Source of the DNA: Pseudomonadota bacterium | GTDB lineage: Bacteria > Pseudomonadota > Alphaproteobacteria > Acetobacterales > Acetobacteraceae | Assembly: GCA_021826485.1 (NCBI GenBank) | Contig: JAKAZX010000003.1 | Span: 1 to 29,599, forward strand | Length of the DNA stretch: 29,599 bases | Direction of reading: 5' to 3' | In this document: one piece after another, positions 8,461 to 16,989 of the stretch | Numbering within the stretch: the first letter of the stretch is position 1 | Layout of the letters: each line of letters starts with the position of its first letter | Notes under the pieces: generated by a model | Told to the model about the DNA's origin: nothing | Seen by the model: the letters and a program-made list of their open reading frames with translations, nothing else | The model's database searches: none | Position numbers and translations under genes: made by a program

Positions 8461-9765
8461 ATGCGCCTCTCTCGCACGCTTGCGCCCACACTGAAGGAAA
8501 CGCCTGCCGAGGCGCAGATCGTCTCCCACCGCCTGATGCTGCGGGCCGGGCTGGTGCGGCAGACGGCGGCCGGCATCTATGCTTGGCTGCCGCTCGGCTT
8601 CCGCGTGCTGAAGAACATCGAGCAGATCGTGCGCGAGGAACAGGACGCGATCGGCGCGCAGGAAATGCTGATGCCGACGATCCAGGCCGCCGAACTCTGG
8701 CGCCAGAGCGGCCGGTACGACGCGTACGGGCCGGAAATGCTGCGGATCAAGGATCGGCACGACCGGGAGATGCTCTACGGCCCGACAAACGAGGAGATGA
8801 TCACCGACCTGTTCCGCCAGTCGGTGAAGTCCTATCGCGAATTGCCGCAGATGCTGTACCATATCCAGTGGAAATTCCGCGATGAGGTGCGCCCCCGCTT
8901 CGGCGTGATGCGCGGCCGCGAATTCCTGATGAAGGACGCGTACAGCTTCGACCTCGACTATGCCGGGGCGGTCATCAGCTATCGCCGGATGATGCTGGCC
9001 TACATGCGCACCTTCCAGCGCATGGGCGTCAAGGCGATCCCGATGGAGGCCGAGAGCGGGCCGATCGGCGGCAATCTCTCGCACGAATTCATCATCCTCG
9101 CCCCCACGGGGGAAAGTCAGGTCTGGTACGACGCGGCCTTCGAGCGGATGGACGTGTCCCCCGCCGCGGTGTCCCACCATTCCCCGGCTGACCTGGAGCG
9201 GTTCTTCACCGAGATGACGACCCATTACGCCGCGACCGACGAGAAGCACGATCCGGCGCTGTGGGAGAAAGTTCAGGAGAAGCGTGAAGGTCGCGGCATA
9301 GAAGTCGGGCATATCTTCTATTTCGGCACGAAATACAGTTCGCCGCTGGGCCTGACGGTGGCCGGTAGCGACGGGACGCCGGTGGCGCCGCACATGGGCA
9401 GCTACGGCGTCGGGGTGTCGCGCCTGGTCGGCGCGCTGATCGAGGCGTTTCACGACGACGCCGGGATCAAATGGCCCGATGCCGTCGCGCCGTTCCGCGC
9501 CGCGATCCTGAACCTCAAGGTCGGCGATGCCGCCTGCGACAGGATCAGCGAGGAAATCTACGCGAAGTTCGCGGGCGATGCGCTCTATGACGACCGGGAG
9601 GAGCGGGCGGGCGTGAAATTCGCCGATGCCGACCTGATGGGCCATCCCTGGCAGATCGTGGTTGGTCCGCGCGGCGCCGCCTCCGGGCGGGTGGAGCTGA
9701 AGCGGCGCGCCACCGGCGAGCGGCAGGAGGTCGATCTGGACGCAGCCCTCGCCCAGATCGGCTGA
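8461..9765 (+). CDS. proS: Proline--tRNA ligase, short alphaproteobacterial form
   Basis: Charges tRNA-Pro in the cytoplasm. The 434-aa product is a class II synthetase. Motif-like segments are GIYAWLPLGFRVLKNIE, the TNEE segment (YGPTNEEMITD), FRDEVRPRFGVMRGREFLMKDAYSF (motif 2 region) and the motif 3 region SYGVGVSRL, followed by a C-terminal anticodon-binding domain. The large editing insertion of the E. coli enzyme is absent, as is usual for alphaproteobacterial ProRS; mischarged Ala-tRNA-Pro must then be handled by a stand-alone editing protein (family inference). The ATG at 8461 is chosen because MRLSRTLAPTLKE is the normal N-terminus; upstream in-frame starts add an unconserved tail. 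Confidence 0.97.
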   Translation: MRLSRTLAPTLKETPAEAQIVSHRLMLRAGLVRQTAAGIYAWLPLGFRVLKNIEQIVREEQDAIGAQEMLMPTIQAAELWRQSGRYDAYGPEMLRIKDRHDREMLYGPTNEEMITDLFRQSVKSYRELPQMLYHIQWKFRDEVRPRFGVMRGREFLMKDAYSFDLDYAGAVISYRRMMLAYMRTFQRMGVKAIPMEAESGPIGGNLSHEFIILAPTGESQVWYDAAFERMDVSPAAVSHHSPADLERFFTEMTTHYAATDEKHDPALWEKVQEKREGRGIEVGHIFYFGTKYSSPLGLTVAGSDGTPVAPHMGSYGVGVSRLVGALIEAFHDDAGIKWPDAVAPFRAAILNLKVGDAACDRISEEIYAKFAGDALYDDREERAGVKFADADLMGHPWQIVVGPRGAASGRVELKRRATGERQEVDLDAALAQIG

Positions 9766-11016
9766 ATGTTCGGCCCGTTCGAGCGGGCGGTCGCCGCCCG
9801 CTACCTGCGCTCCCGCCGCGGCGAGCGTTTCGTTTCGGTGATCGCGACGTTCTCCCTGGTCGGCATCGCCCTCGGGGTCGCCACGCTGATCATCGTGATG
9901 AGCGTGATGGGCGGCTTCCGGCAGGAGCTGCTCGGCCGCATCCTGGGCCTGAACGGCCATCTCGGCATCTATGCGGTCGGCCAGCCGCTGCGCGACTACG
10001 ACGCCATCGTCGGCAAGGTGCGCGGCCTGCCGGGCGTGGTGGCGGCGATGCCGATGGTGGAAGGGCAGGCGCTGCTGACGACGGAGCATGGCGGCGCCTA
10101 TGGCGGCATCGTCCGCGGCATGCGGCGGCAGGATTTGCAGGCGCTGCACGTGGTCAGCGACCATATCGTCGCCGGCAGCCTCGACAAATTCGACGGCGAC
10201 GACGCGGTGGCGATCGGCATCGGCCTCGCCCAGCGCCTCGATCTCGGCATCGGCGGGCAGATCACGCTGATCTCCCCGCAGGGTTCGGCGACCGCGTTCG
10301 GCACGGTGCCGCGGATGCGCGCCTATACCGTGGTTGCAATCTTCCAGGTCGGGTTCAACGAGGCGGATACCAGCTTCGTCTATCTGCCGCTGCATGCCGC
10401 GCAGATCTTCTTCCAGGTCCGCGATGCGGCAACGCAGGTGGAGGTGATGGTGCATGACCCCGATGCGGTCGGGCCGGTGAACCGGGAAATCCGCACCGCG
10501 CTGGCCGGCGTGCCGGCCCGCGTGATCGATTGGACGCAGAGCAACAACAGCCTGTTCGCGGCGGTGCAGGTGGAGCGGAACGTGATGTTCCTGATCCTCA
10601 CGCTGATCATCCTGGTCGCCGCGTTCAACGTGATCTCCAGCCTGATCATGATGGTGAAGGACAAGACGCGCGACATCGCGGTGCTGCGCACGATGGGGGC
10701 GGGGTCCGGCGCCATCCTGCGCATCTTCCTGATGTGCGGCGCCTCGGTGGGCGTGGCCGGCACCGTCGTCGGGGCCGTGCTCGGCATCGTGTTCTGCCGC
10801 AACATCGAGACGCTGCGGCACTGGCTGGAAGGACTGACCGGCACCAACCTGTTCAACCCGGAAGTCTATTTCCTGTCGCAGCTTCCCGCGGTGCTCGACT
10901 GGGGGGAGGTGGCGCAGGTGATCGCCATGGCGCTGGCGCTGTCGCTGCTGGCGACGCTGTATCCGAGCTGGCGGGCGGCCCGGACCGACCCGGTCGAGGC
11001 GCTGCGGCATGAATGA
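9766..11016 (+). CDS. Lipoprotein-releasing ABC transporter permease, LolC/LolE family
   Basis: Inner-membrane permease that, with LolD, extracts outer-membrane lipoproteins and passes them to LolA. The product is 416 aa. The topology is typical: an N-terminal helix at about 22-48 after the RYLRSRRGERFVSVIA motif, a large periplasmic domain, and three C-terminal helices at about 270-295, 316-345 and 381-405. The coupling segment MMVKDKTRDIAVLRTMGA and the ending YPSWRAARTDPVEALRHE are family hallmarks. A single permease gene beside lolD suggests a homodimer rather than a LolC-LolE pair, so no E. coli symbol is assigned. The ATG directly follows the proS stop. Confidence 0.95.
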   Translation: MFGPFERAVAARYLRSRRGERFVSVIATFSLVGIALGVATLIIVMSVMGGFRQELLGRILGLNGHLGIYAVGQPLRDYDAIVGKVRGLPGVVAAMPMVEGQALLTTEHGGAYGGIVRGMRRQDLQALHVVSDHIVAGSLDKFDGDDAVAIGIGLAQRLDLGIGGQITLISPQGSATAFGTVPRMRAYTVVAIFQVGFNEADTSFVYLPLHAAQIFFQVRDAATQVEVMVHDPDAVGPVNREIRTALAGVPARVIDWTQSNNSLFAAVQVERNVMFLILTLIILVAAFNVISSLIMMVKDKTRDIAVLRTMGAGSGAILRIFLMCGASVGVAGTVVGAVLGIVFCRNIETLRHWLEGLTGTNLFNPEVYFLSQLPAVLDWGEVAQVIAMALALSLLATLYPSWRAARTDPVEALRHE

Positions 11017-11686
11017 GCCGCTGGCGCTGCGTGCCGTGGTGCGCACCTATCGGTCGGGCGACGCGAAGCTGCCGGTGCTGCGCGGCGCCGACCTCGCGCT
11101 GCACGAAGGGGAGATCGTCGCGCTGGTCGCCGCCTCGGGGGCCGGCAAGTCCACCCTGCTGCACCTTGCCGGCCTGCTGGAGAAGCCGGACGGCGGCAGC
11201 GTTCTGGTGCAGGGGCGCGATGCCGGCGGACTGTCCGATGCCGAGCGCACCGCGCTACGCCGCGACTCGATCGGCTTCGTCTATCAGTTCCATCATCTGC
11301 TGGGGGAGTTCACGGCGCTGGAAAATGTCGTGCTGCCGCAGATGATCGCCGGCAAGCGGCGCAGGGACGCCGAGCGGCGGGCCATCGGCCTGCTGGAATC
11401 CTTTGGCCTCGGGCCGCGCGCCCGCCACCTGCCCGGGCGCCTGTCGGGCGGCGAGCAGCAGCGGGTGGCGATCGCGCGGGCGCTGGCCAATGCGCCCCGC
11501 GTGCTGCTGGCGGATGAGCCGACCGGCAACCTGGATGTCGCCACCGCCGCGGTGGTCTTCGAGGAGTTGCTGGCGACCGTCCGCACGCATCGCGTGGCCG
11601 CGCTGATCGCGACCCACAACCCCGATCTGGCGGCGCGGATGGACCGGACCGTGACGCTGCGCGACGGCAAGGTGGTGCCGCTGTGA
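11009..11686 (+). CDS. lolD: Lipoprotein-releasing system ATP-binding protein
   Basis: ATPase of the lipoprotein release complex, 225 aa. The Walker A segment is AASGAGKS (41-48); the classical first glycine is alanine, but the essential GKS is intact. The Q-loop is around VYQFHHLL, the signature is LSGGEQQR (145-152), Walker B is VLLADE (165-170), and the D-loop GNLD and switch histidine (ATHN) are present. The ATG overlaps the permease gene by eight bases, and the stop overlaps the dnaE GTG (GTGA), indicating translational coupling. Confidence 0.96.
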   Translation: MNEPLALRAVVRTYRSGDAKLPVLRGADLALHEGEIVALVAASGAGKSTLLHLAGLLEKPDGGSVLVQGRDAGGLSDAERTALRRDSIGFVYQFHHLLGEFTALENVVLPQMIAGKRRRDAERRAIGLLESFGLGPRARHLPGRLSGGEQQRVAIARALANAPRVLLADEPTGNLDVATAAVVFEELLATVRTHRVAALIATHNPDLAARMDRTVTLRDGKVVPL

Positions 11687-14600
11687 CCGGCCATGCCGAC
11701 TTCGTCCATCTGCGCGTCCATTCCAGCTATTCGCTGAGCGAAGGCGCGATCAAGGCGGACAAGATCGCAGCACTCGCCCGCGATGCGGCGATGCCGGCGG
11801 TGGCCATCACCGATACCGGCAACCTGTTCGGCGCGCTGGAATTCAGCCAGGCCTGCGTCGCCAAGGGCGTGCAGCCGGTCATCGGCTGCCAGATCGCGCT
11901 GACGCGCGCGGAGGGGACGCGGCTGCCGCCGGACCCGGTCGTCCTGCTGGCGCAGGACGCGGCGGGCTTCGCCAATCTCCAGCGCCTGTCCTCGGCGGGG
12001 TTCCTGGAAACCGAACCGGGGCTGAAACCGCAGCTTCCGCTGGCCCGCCTCGCCGACCATGCGCAGGGGCTGATCCTGCTGACCGGCGGCATGCAGGGGC
12101 CGCTTGCCCGGCTGCTGGCCGAAGCGCGGCGGGACGATGCGGCGTCGCTGCTGGCGCAGTTGCTGGAAGCATTCCCGGACCGGGTTGCGATGGAACTGCA
12201 CCGGCACGGGCTGGCGGCCGAGAAGGCCATTGAGCCGGGGCTGATCGCGCTGGCCGAGGAGCGCGCGGTGCCGCTGGTCGCCACCAACGAGTGCTTCTTC
12301 GCCCGCCCCGACATGTACGAGGCGCACGACGCGCTGCTGTGCATCGCCGAAGGCCGCCTGCTGGCCGAGCAGGAGCGGCGGCGCGTGACGCCGGAACACT
12401 GGTTCAAGCCGGCCGCCGCGATGCGCGCGCTATTTGCCGATCTGCCGGATGCCTGCGACAACACGCTCGCGATCGCCCGGCGCTGCGCCGTGATGGCGGA
12501 AACGCGCAAGCCGCTGCTGCCGGTCTGCCCGAAGGTCCGCCCCGGCCAGACCGAGGCGGAGACGGTGCGCGCGATGGCGCTGGAAGGGCTGGAGCGGCGC
12601 CTGGATGCGCTCGGCGCCGATGCCGCCGCGCGCGCGCGCTATCGTGAGCGGCTGGAGTTCGAGCTTGGCGTGATCGCCAAGATGGGCTTCTCCGGCTATT
12701 TCATGATCGTCGCCGATTTCATCCAGTGGGCGAAGGGGCAGGGGATTCCGGTCGGCCCCGGCCGCGGCTCCGGCGCCGGATCGGTCGCGGCCTGGGCGCT
12801 GACCATCACCGATCTCGATCCGCTGCGGTTCGATCTGCTGTTCGAGCGGTTCCTGAATCCCGAGCGCGTGTCGATGCCGGATTTCGACATCGATTTCTGC
12901 CAGGACCGGCGCGACGAGGTGATCGCCTTCGTGCGCCAGGAATATGGCGCCGACCGCGTCGCGCAGATCATCACCTTCGGCAAATTGCAGGCCCGCGCGG
13001 CGGTGCGCGACGTGGGCCGCGTGCTTGGCCTGCCGTTCGGCCAGGTCAACAAGGTCGCCGAGCTGATCCCGAACAACCCGGCCAAGCCGGTGACGCTGCA
13101 ACAGGCGATCGACGGCGAGCCGAAGTTGCAGCAGATGCGGGCGGAGGACGAAAGCGTCCGGCGGTTGCTGGAAATCGCCCTGCAACTGGAAGGGCTGTAC
13201 CGCCACGCCTCCACCCATGCCGCCGGCGTGGTGATCGGCGACCGGCCGCTGACCGAGCTGGTGCCGGTCTATCGCGACCCGCGCTCCGACTTCCTGGTCA
13301 CGCAGTACTCGATGAAATATGTCGAGCAGGCCGGGCTGGTGAAGTTCGACTTCCTCGGCCTGACCACGCTGACCATCCTGCAACGCGCCGTGCAGTTCCT
13401 GGCGAAGCAAGGCATCACCGTCGATCTCGACCGGCTGCCGCTGGATGACCGGCCGACCTTCGAGATGCTCCAGCGCGGCGATGCCGGCGGCGTGTTCCAA
13501 TTCGAAGGTCAAGGCATGCGCGACGTGCTGCGCCAGATGCGCCCCGACCGGTTCGAGGACCTGATCGCCGGCGTCGCGCTGTACCGTCCCGGCCCGATGG
13601 CGAACATCCCGGCCTATTGCCAGCGCAAGCACGGCGAGAAATGGGAAGCGCCGCACCCGGAGATTCACGACATCCTGGCCGAGACCTTCGGCATCATGGT
13701 CTACCAGGAACAGGTCATGCAAATCGCCCAGCGCATGGCGGGATACAGTCTCGGGGCGGCGGACCTGCTGCGCCGCGCGATGGGCAAGAAAATCCGCGCC
13801 GAGATGGATGCCCAGCGCAAGACCTTCGTGGACGGCGCCACCGGCCGCGGCATCCCGCCCGCCAAGGCCGAGGAAGTCTTCGACCTGATGGCGAAGTTCG
13901 CCGATTACGGCTTCAACAAGTCGCATGCGGCCGCCTATGCGCTGGTCGCTTATCAGACCGCGTGGATGAAGGCGAACCATCCGGTGGCGTTCCTCGCCGC
14001 CTGCATGTCGCTGGCGATCAGCAACACCGACCGGCTGGCGGCGCTGCGGCAGGATGCCGTTCGCATGGGCATCCGCGTGCTGCCGCCGGACATCAACCGC
14101 TCCGACGCGGATTTCGCGCTGGAGCGTGACGAGACCGGCACGCTCGGCATCCGGTACGCGCTCGCCGCGGTGAAGAAGGTCGGCGTCGCGGCGATGCAGG
14201 CGCTGGTGGCGACGCGCGGGGGGACACCGTTCGCCGACCTTGCCGATTTCGCCGCCCGCGTCGATCCGTCCCAGCTCAACCGCATGCAGATCGAGAATCT
14301 CGCCAAGACCGGGGCGTTCGACGTGCTGGAACCGAACCGCGCGCGGGTGTTCGCGGGGGCGGAGGTGATCCTGCGCCGCGCCCAGGCGGTGGCATCGGAA
14401 GCCGCGAGCGGCCAGATCGGCCTGTTCGGCGGCGGCCGACCGGAGGTGCTCCGGCTGCCCGACATGCCCGCCTGGCCGGCGATGGACGCGCTGGCCTTCG
14501 AGGCGGAGGCGGCCGGGTTCCATCTGACCGCGCATCCGCTGGATGCCTATGCGCAGACGCTGCGGCGGCTCGGCGTGCTGCCGAGCAACCAGTTGGAGGC

Positions 14601-15102
14601 GCGGGCGCAATCCGGGGCGGCGCGCGTGCGGCTGGCCGGCACCGTCGTCGCTATCAAGGAACGCATCACCCGCACCGGCAGCCGCATGGCCTGGGTGCGA
14701 CTGTCCGACGCCGCCGGCAGCTACGAGGTGACGGTGTTCAGCGAGGTGCTCTCACGGTCGCGCGACATGCTGGCGGATGGCCGGTCGGTCATGGTCAGCG
14801 CCGATATCCGGCTGGAAGGCGAGACGATGCGTATCACCGCGAACGACGTGACGCCGCTCGATGAGGCCGCGCGAACCGTCGGCGTCGGCATCCGCGTCTG
14901 GCTGGAACGCACCGAGGCGGTCGAGCACATCCGCGCGCTGCTGACGCGGGAGGGCAGGGGACGCGGGCGCGTGGTGCTGGTGCCGCGCCTGGAGTCGCAG
15001 CAGGACGTGGAGATCGCGCTGCCCGGCGGCTTCAACGTCTCGCCGCGACTGGCGCAGGCGATGAAGCTGCTGCCCGGCGTTGCGCGCGTGGAGGACGCCT
15101 GA
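11683..15102 (+). CDS. dnaE: DNA polymerase III alpha subunit
   Basis: Catalytic subunit of the replicative polymerase, 1139 aa. The N-terminal PHP domain starts with VHLRVHSSYSLSEG. The palm contains GPGRGSGAGSVAAW and the catalytic aspartates in PDFDIDF (399-405; D400 and D402). A tandem helix-hairpin-helix region, a putative internal clamp-binding pentapeptide QIGLF near residue 910, and an OB-fold (about 980-1065, VRLAGTVVAIKERITRTG) follow. Length and order fit DnaE1 rather than the error-prone ImuC/DnaE2 type. The start is the GTG at 11683 overlapping the lolD stop; no in-frame ATG is near enough to preserve the PHP domain. Confidence 0.97.
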   Translation: MTGHADFVHLRVHSSYSLSEGAIKADKIAALARDAAMPAVAITDTGNLFGALEFSQACVAKGVQPVIGCQIALTRAEGTRLPPDPVVLLAQDAAGFANLQRLSSAGFLETEPGLKPQLPLARLADHAQGLILLTGGMQGPLARLLAEARRDDAASLLAQLLEAFPDRVAMELHRHGLAAEKAIEPGLIALAEERAVPLVATNECFFARPDMYEAHDALLCIAEGRLLAEQERRRVTPEHWFKPAAAMRALFADLPDACDNTLAIARRCAVMAETRKPLLPVCPKVRPGQTEAETVRAMALEGLERRLDALGADAAARARYRERLEFELGVIAKMGFSGYFMIVADFIQWAKGQGIPVGPGRGSGAGSVAAWALTITDLDPLRFDLLFERFLNPERVSMPDFDIDFCQDRRDEVIAFVRQEYGADRVAQIITFGKLQARAAVRDVGRVLGLPFGQVNKVAELIPNNPAKPVTLQQAIDGEPKLQQMRAEDESVRRLLEIALQLEGLYRHASTHAAGVVIGDRPLTELVPVYRDPRSDFLVTQYSMKYVEQAGLVKFDFLGLTTLTILQRAVQFLAKQGITVDLDRLPLDDRPTFEMLQRGDAGGVFQFEGQGMRDVLRQMRPDRFEDLIAGVALYRPGPMANIPAYCQRKHGEKWEAPHPEIHDILAETFGIMVYQEQVMQIAQRMAGYSLGAADLLRRAMGKKIRAEMDAQRKTFVDGATGRGIPPAKAEEVFDLMAKFADYGFNKSHAAAYALVAYQTAWMKANHPVAFLAACMSLAISNTDRLAALRQDAVRMGIRVLPPDINRSDADFALERDETGTLGIRYALAAVKKVGVAAMQALVATRGGTPFADLADFAARVDPSQLNRMQIENLAKTGAFDVLEPNRARVFAGAEVILRRAQAVASEAASGQIGLFGGGRPEVLRLPDMPAWPAMDALAFEAEAAGFHLTAHPLDAYAQTLRRLGVLPSNQLEARAQSGAARVRLAGTVVAIKERITRTGSRMAWVRLSDAAGSYEVTVFSEVLSRSRDMLADGRSVMVSADIRLEGETMRITANDVTPLDEAARTVGVGIRVWLERTEAVEHIRALLTREGRGRGRVVLVPRLESQQDVEIALPGGFNVSPRLAQAMKLLPGVARVEDA
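15090..15095 (+). promoter_or_regulatory. Shine-Dalgarno-like GGAGGA before cdd
   Basis: GGAGGA lies inside the last dnaE codons, three bases before the proposed CTG start of cdd. The spacing is shorter than usual, but this is the only strong ribosome-binding match near the cdd start, and it supports initiation at or very near 15099. Confidence 0.4.
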
Positions 15103-15515
15103 CCCCGCTCGACCCCGCAGACCGGCTGCTCGCCGCCGCGCGCGATGCGGCGACGCGCGCCTATGTCCCCTATTCCGGCTTTCGCGTCGGCGCGGCGCTG
15201 GCCGGCCCGTTCGGCGTGATCTGCGGCTGCAACGTCGAGAATGCCAGCTACGGCATGACGATCTGCGCGGAACGCACGGCGATCGCGGCGGCCGTCGCCG
15301 CCGGACATCGCCGCTTCACCCGTCTGGCGATCGCCCTGCCGGACAGTGCGCCCGGCGCGCCGCCGGGCGCCTCGATGCCCTGCGGCGCGTGTCGGCAGGT
15401 GCTGGCGGAATTCGTCGGGCCGGAGTTCCCCGTGCTGATCGACGGCCTGGGCGCGTTCCGGTTCGCCGAGCTGTTTCCCAATCCGTTCGTCCTGCGCCGC
15501 GCCGCCGCTACCTGA
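15099..15515 (+). CDS. cdd: Cytidine deaminase, apparently starting at CTG
   Basis: Deaminates cytidine and deoxycytidine to uridine and deoxyuridine in pyrimidine salvage. The 138-aa size matches the small tetrameric zinc enzyme. Homology begins immediately: AYVPYSGFRVGAAL and CNVENASYGMTICAERTA (Zn-ligand Cys and catalytic Glu), then MPCGACRQVLAEF with the other two Zn cysteines. In this frame no ATG, GTG or TTG exists near the expected N-terminus. The CTG at 15099 overlaps the dnaE stop as CTGA, mirroring the ATGA and GTGA overlaps nearby, and gives the right length. The next standard start, GTG at 15216, would remove the PYSxFxVGAA region. The 3' end overlaps the convergent SRPBCC gene by eight bases. 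Confidence 0.88.
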   Translation: MTPLDPADRLLAAARDAATRAYVPYSGFRVGAALAGPFGVICGCNVENASYGMTICAERTAIAAAVAAGHRRFTRLAIALPDSAPGAPPGASMPCGACRQVLAEFVGPEFPVLIDGLGAFRFAELFPNPFVLRRAAAT

Positions 15516-16413
15516 AATACCGCTCGTTCAGCGTGTCGAAGGCTTTCTGGAACACGTTGCGGTGGATGTCGGGGATCAGGGTCGCGTCATCGTTGGGGGC
15601 GGCCGTCCAGTCCGCGGTCCATACCGCGAAGGTGCGGCCGGTGTCGGTCACGGCGCGGAAGCGCGCGGCGGCGTGGTAGTTCAGCCAGGGCATCGGCGAC
15701 GCCTCGATCCGATAGCGGAAGGCGTGTTCGCTGTCCGACAGGCCGGTGAGCCGCTCGTGCAGGGTTCCCGCGCCCAGCGTGAAGGCGCGCACGCCGCCGA
15801 CCTTGTCGGGGCGGGCGCCGTCGAGCATGTGCATGCCGGCGAGCGCGGGGTGCCAGTCGCCCATGCCGGCGAAGTCGCGCACGCGCGCCCAGACGTCGCC
15901 AAGCGGGCCATTGATGACGGCGGAGCAGAACACCTTGGCGGGCCGGAAGCCGGCCCAGCGCGCCTGCCCGGCCGGCGCCGCGCCGATCCGGTTGCGCAGT
16001 GCCGCAAGGCCGGCGGCGTAGACTTCGGCGGCGATCAGCGCCGCGTATTTCCCGGCATCCTGCGGCGCTTCCTCGAACGTGCCGGACCATTGCACGAAGG
16101 TCCGGTCGCCGTCGGTCACCGGGATCAGTTCGATCGTGCTGACATAGTCGCGGATCGGGAACGCCGGCTGCACGAAGGCGTAGGTGATCGTGTAGCGCGC
16201 ATCGTCGAGCGTCAGCAGCCGTTCGCTGCAAAAGCCGCCATCGGCCAGGTGCAGCGCCCGCACGCAGCCGACGCTGTCAGCAGCGCGACCGTCCTCGATG
16301 TAGCTGCGGGCGATGCCCGGCAGCCAGTTGGCCAGGGCGCCGAAATCCCGAACGGTGGCCCACACCGCCTCGACCGGCGCGTCAAGGATCGCGCTCGCGT
16401 ATGCCCTGGCCAT
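15508..16413 (-). CDS. Two-domain SRPBCC (START/polyketide-cyclase-like) protein
   Basis: The product is 301 aa made of two tandem copies of a SRPBCC ligand-binding fold, about 1-135 and 160-301. The copies align visibly: DAPVEAVWATVRDFGALANWLP against NGPLGDVWARVRDFAGMGDWHP, then the SVGCVRALHLADGG and KVGGVRAFTLGAG segments, and GDRTFVQWSGTFEEAP against GRTFAVWTADWTAAP. This fold makes a deep hydrophobic pocket for lipids or aromatic compounds; the ligand here is unknown. There is no signal peptide, so it should be cytoplasmic. GGTGGA precedes the ATG. The gene is convergent with cdd and last in the minus-strand series from carA. Confidence 0.85.
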   Translation of the reverse strand: MARAYASAILDAPVEAVWATVRDFGALANWLPGIARSYIEDGRAADSVGCVRALHLADGGFCSERLLTLDDARYTITYAFVQPAFPIRDYVSTIELIPVTDGDRTFVQWSGTFEEAPQDAGKYAALIAAEVYAAGLAALRNRIGAAPAGQARWAGFRPAKVFCSAVINGPLGDVWARVRDFAGMGDWHPALAGMHMLDGARPDKVGGVRAFTLGAGTLHERLTGLSDSEHAFRYRIEASPMPWLNYHAAARFRAVTDTGRTFAVWTADWTAAPNDDATLIPDIHRNVFQKAFDTLNERYFR

Positions 16414-16467
16414 TTTCCACCCTGAAGCTGCTGTCTGCCGCGGCGGTCGCCGCGGACGCTACCAGCG

Positions 16468-16830
16468 TCAGGCGGCAGCTTCCAGGGGCAGCACCGGGCG
16501 GATGAAGTGCAGCGCCGCGGCGAAACTCGGCAGCCGCGCCAGTTCGTGCTCGCGCACCGCGTCGGTGACCGCCCAGGCGCCGCCCTCGGAGCGGATCATG
16601 TAGGCCGGGTCGGGATTCTCGCGCACCCAGACCAGCACATAGTCACGCTGCCGTTCGCCCCGGTCCGGGAAGAAGGCGGATGCGTCGCACAATCCCATCC
16701 TGCGCCCCGCCTCCAGCCAGCGAGTGAGCAGTGCGGTGTGGCGCGGCGTGATCCTTGGGTGCAGAACCACAACATTACTGGTTGCGTTCTCCCATTCGTC
16801 AACGACACGCGCCAGCCTCTTCTTGACCAT
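16468..16830 (-). CDS. Conserved-looking hypothetical protein
   Basis: I do not recognise this 120-aa protein. It starts MVKKRLARVVDEWENATSNVV, has a basic, amphipathic first third, a central DYVLVWVRENPDPAYMIRSEGG segment resembling beta strands, and ends in a helix-like ARLPSFAAALHFIRPVLPLEAAA. It has no signal peptide, transmembrane helix or obvious catalytic motif. The residue mix is that of a real protein, while the overlapping opposite-strand frame looks like a shadow. It lies 54 bp before the SRPBCC gene on the same strand and 159 bp after ilvA, and may be cotranscribed with either. Only a weak GAGG-like sequence precedes the ATG. Confidence 0.6.
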   Translation of the reverse strand: MVKKRLARVVDEWENATSNVVVLHPRITPRHTALLTRWLEAGRRMGLCDASAFFPDRGERQRDYVLVWVRENPDPAYMIRSEGGAWAVTDAVREHELARLPSFAAALHFIRPVLPLEAAA

Positions 16831-16989
16831 CGCGAAACGGACCTCAAGACTACGTGATGGTCATCTAACCGAGACGCGCGAACATTGGCCAGCGAAGACC
16901 TGGTGACCATGATTCGTTCCGCTCCCCTGTACCATTGCCGCCACACCCACGAACAATTCCCGAGGCCAGGTGCGGGCTGCGCGGCGGTC

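Noticed and set aside
8183..8494. 103-codon open frame on the + strand across the DUF1467-proS spacer
   Set aside because: It overlaps the hairpin region and the proS start in another frame; its composition (cysteine- and arginine-rich, low-complexity FFFL from the T-rich tail) is not protein-like.
8317..11046. 909-codon minus-strand open frame opposite proS and the Lol permease
   Set aside because: Shadow of well-identified + strand genes; histidine-, arginine- and aspartate-rich, no domain recognised.
11129..11152. LolD Walker A with alanine in place of the first glycine
   Set aside because: The catalytic GKS and all other ATPase motifs are intact, and variation at this position is tolerated in LolD relatives, so it is not a sign of inactivation.
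16507..16857. + strand open frame opposite the 120-aa hypothetical gene
   Set aside because: Less protein-like than the minus-strand frame and against the direction of the surrounding gene series.
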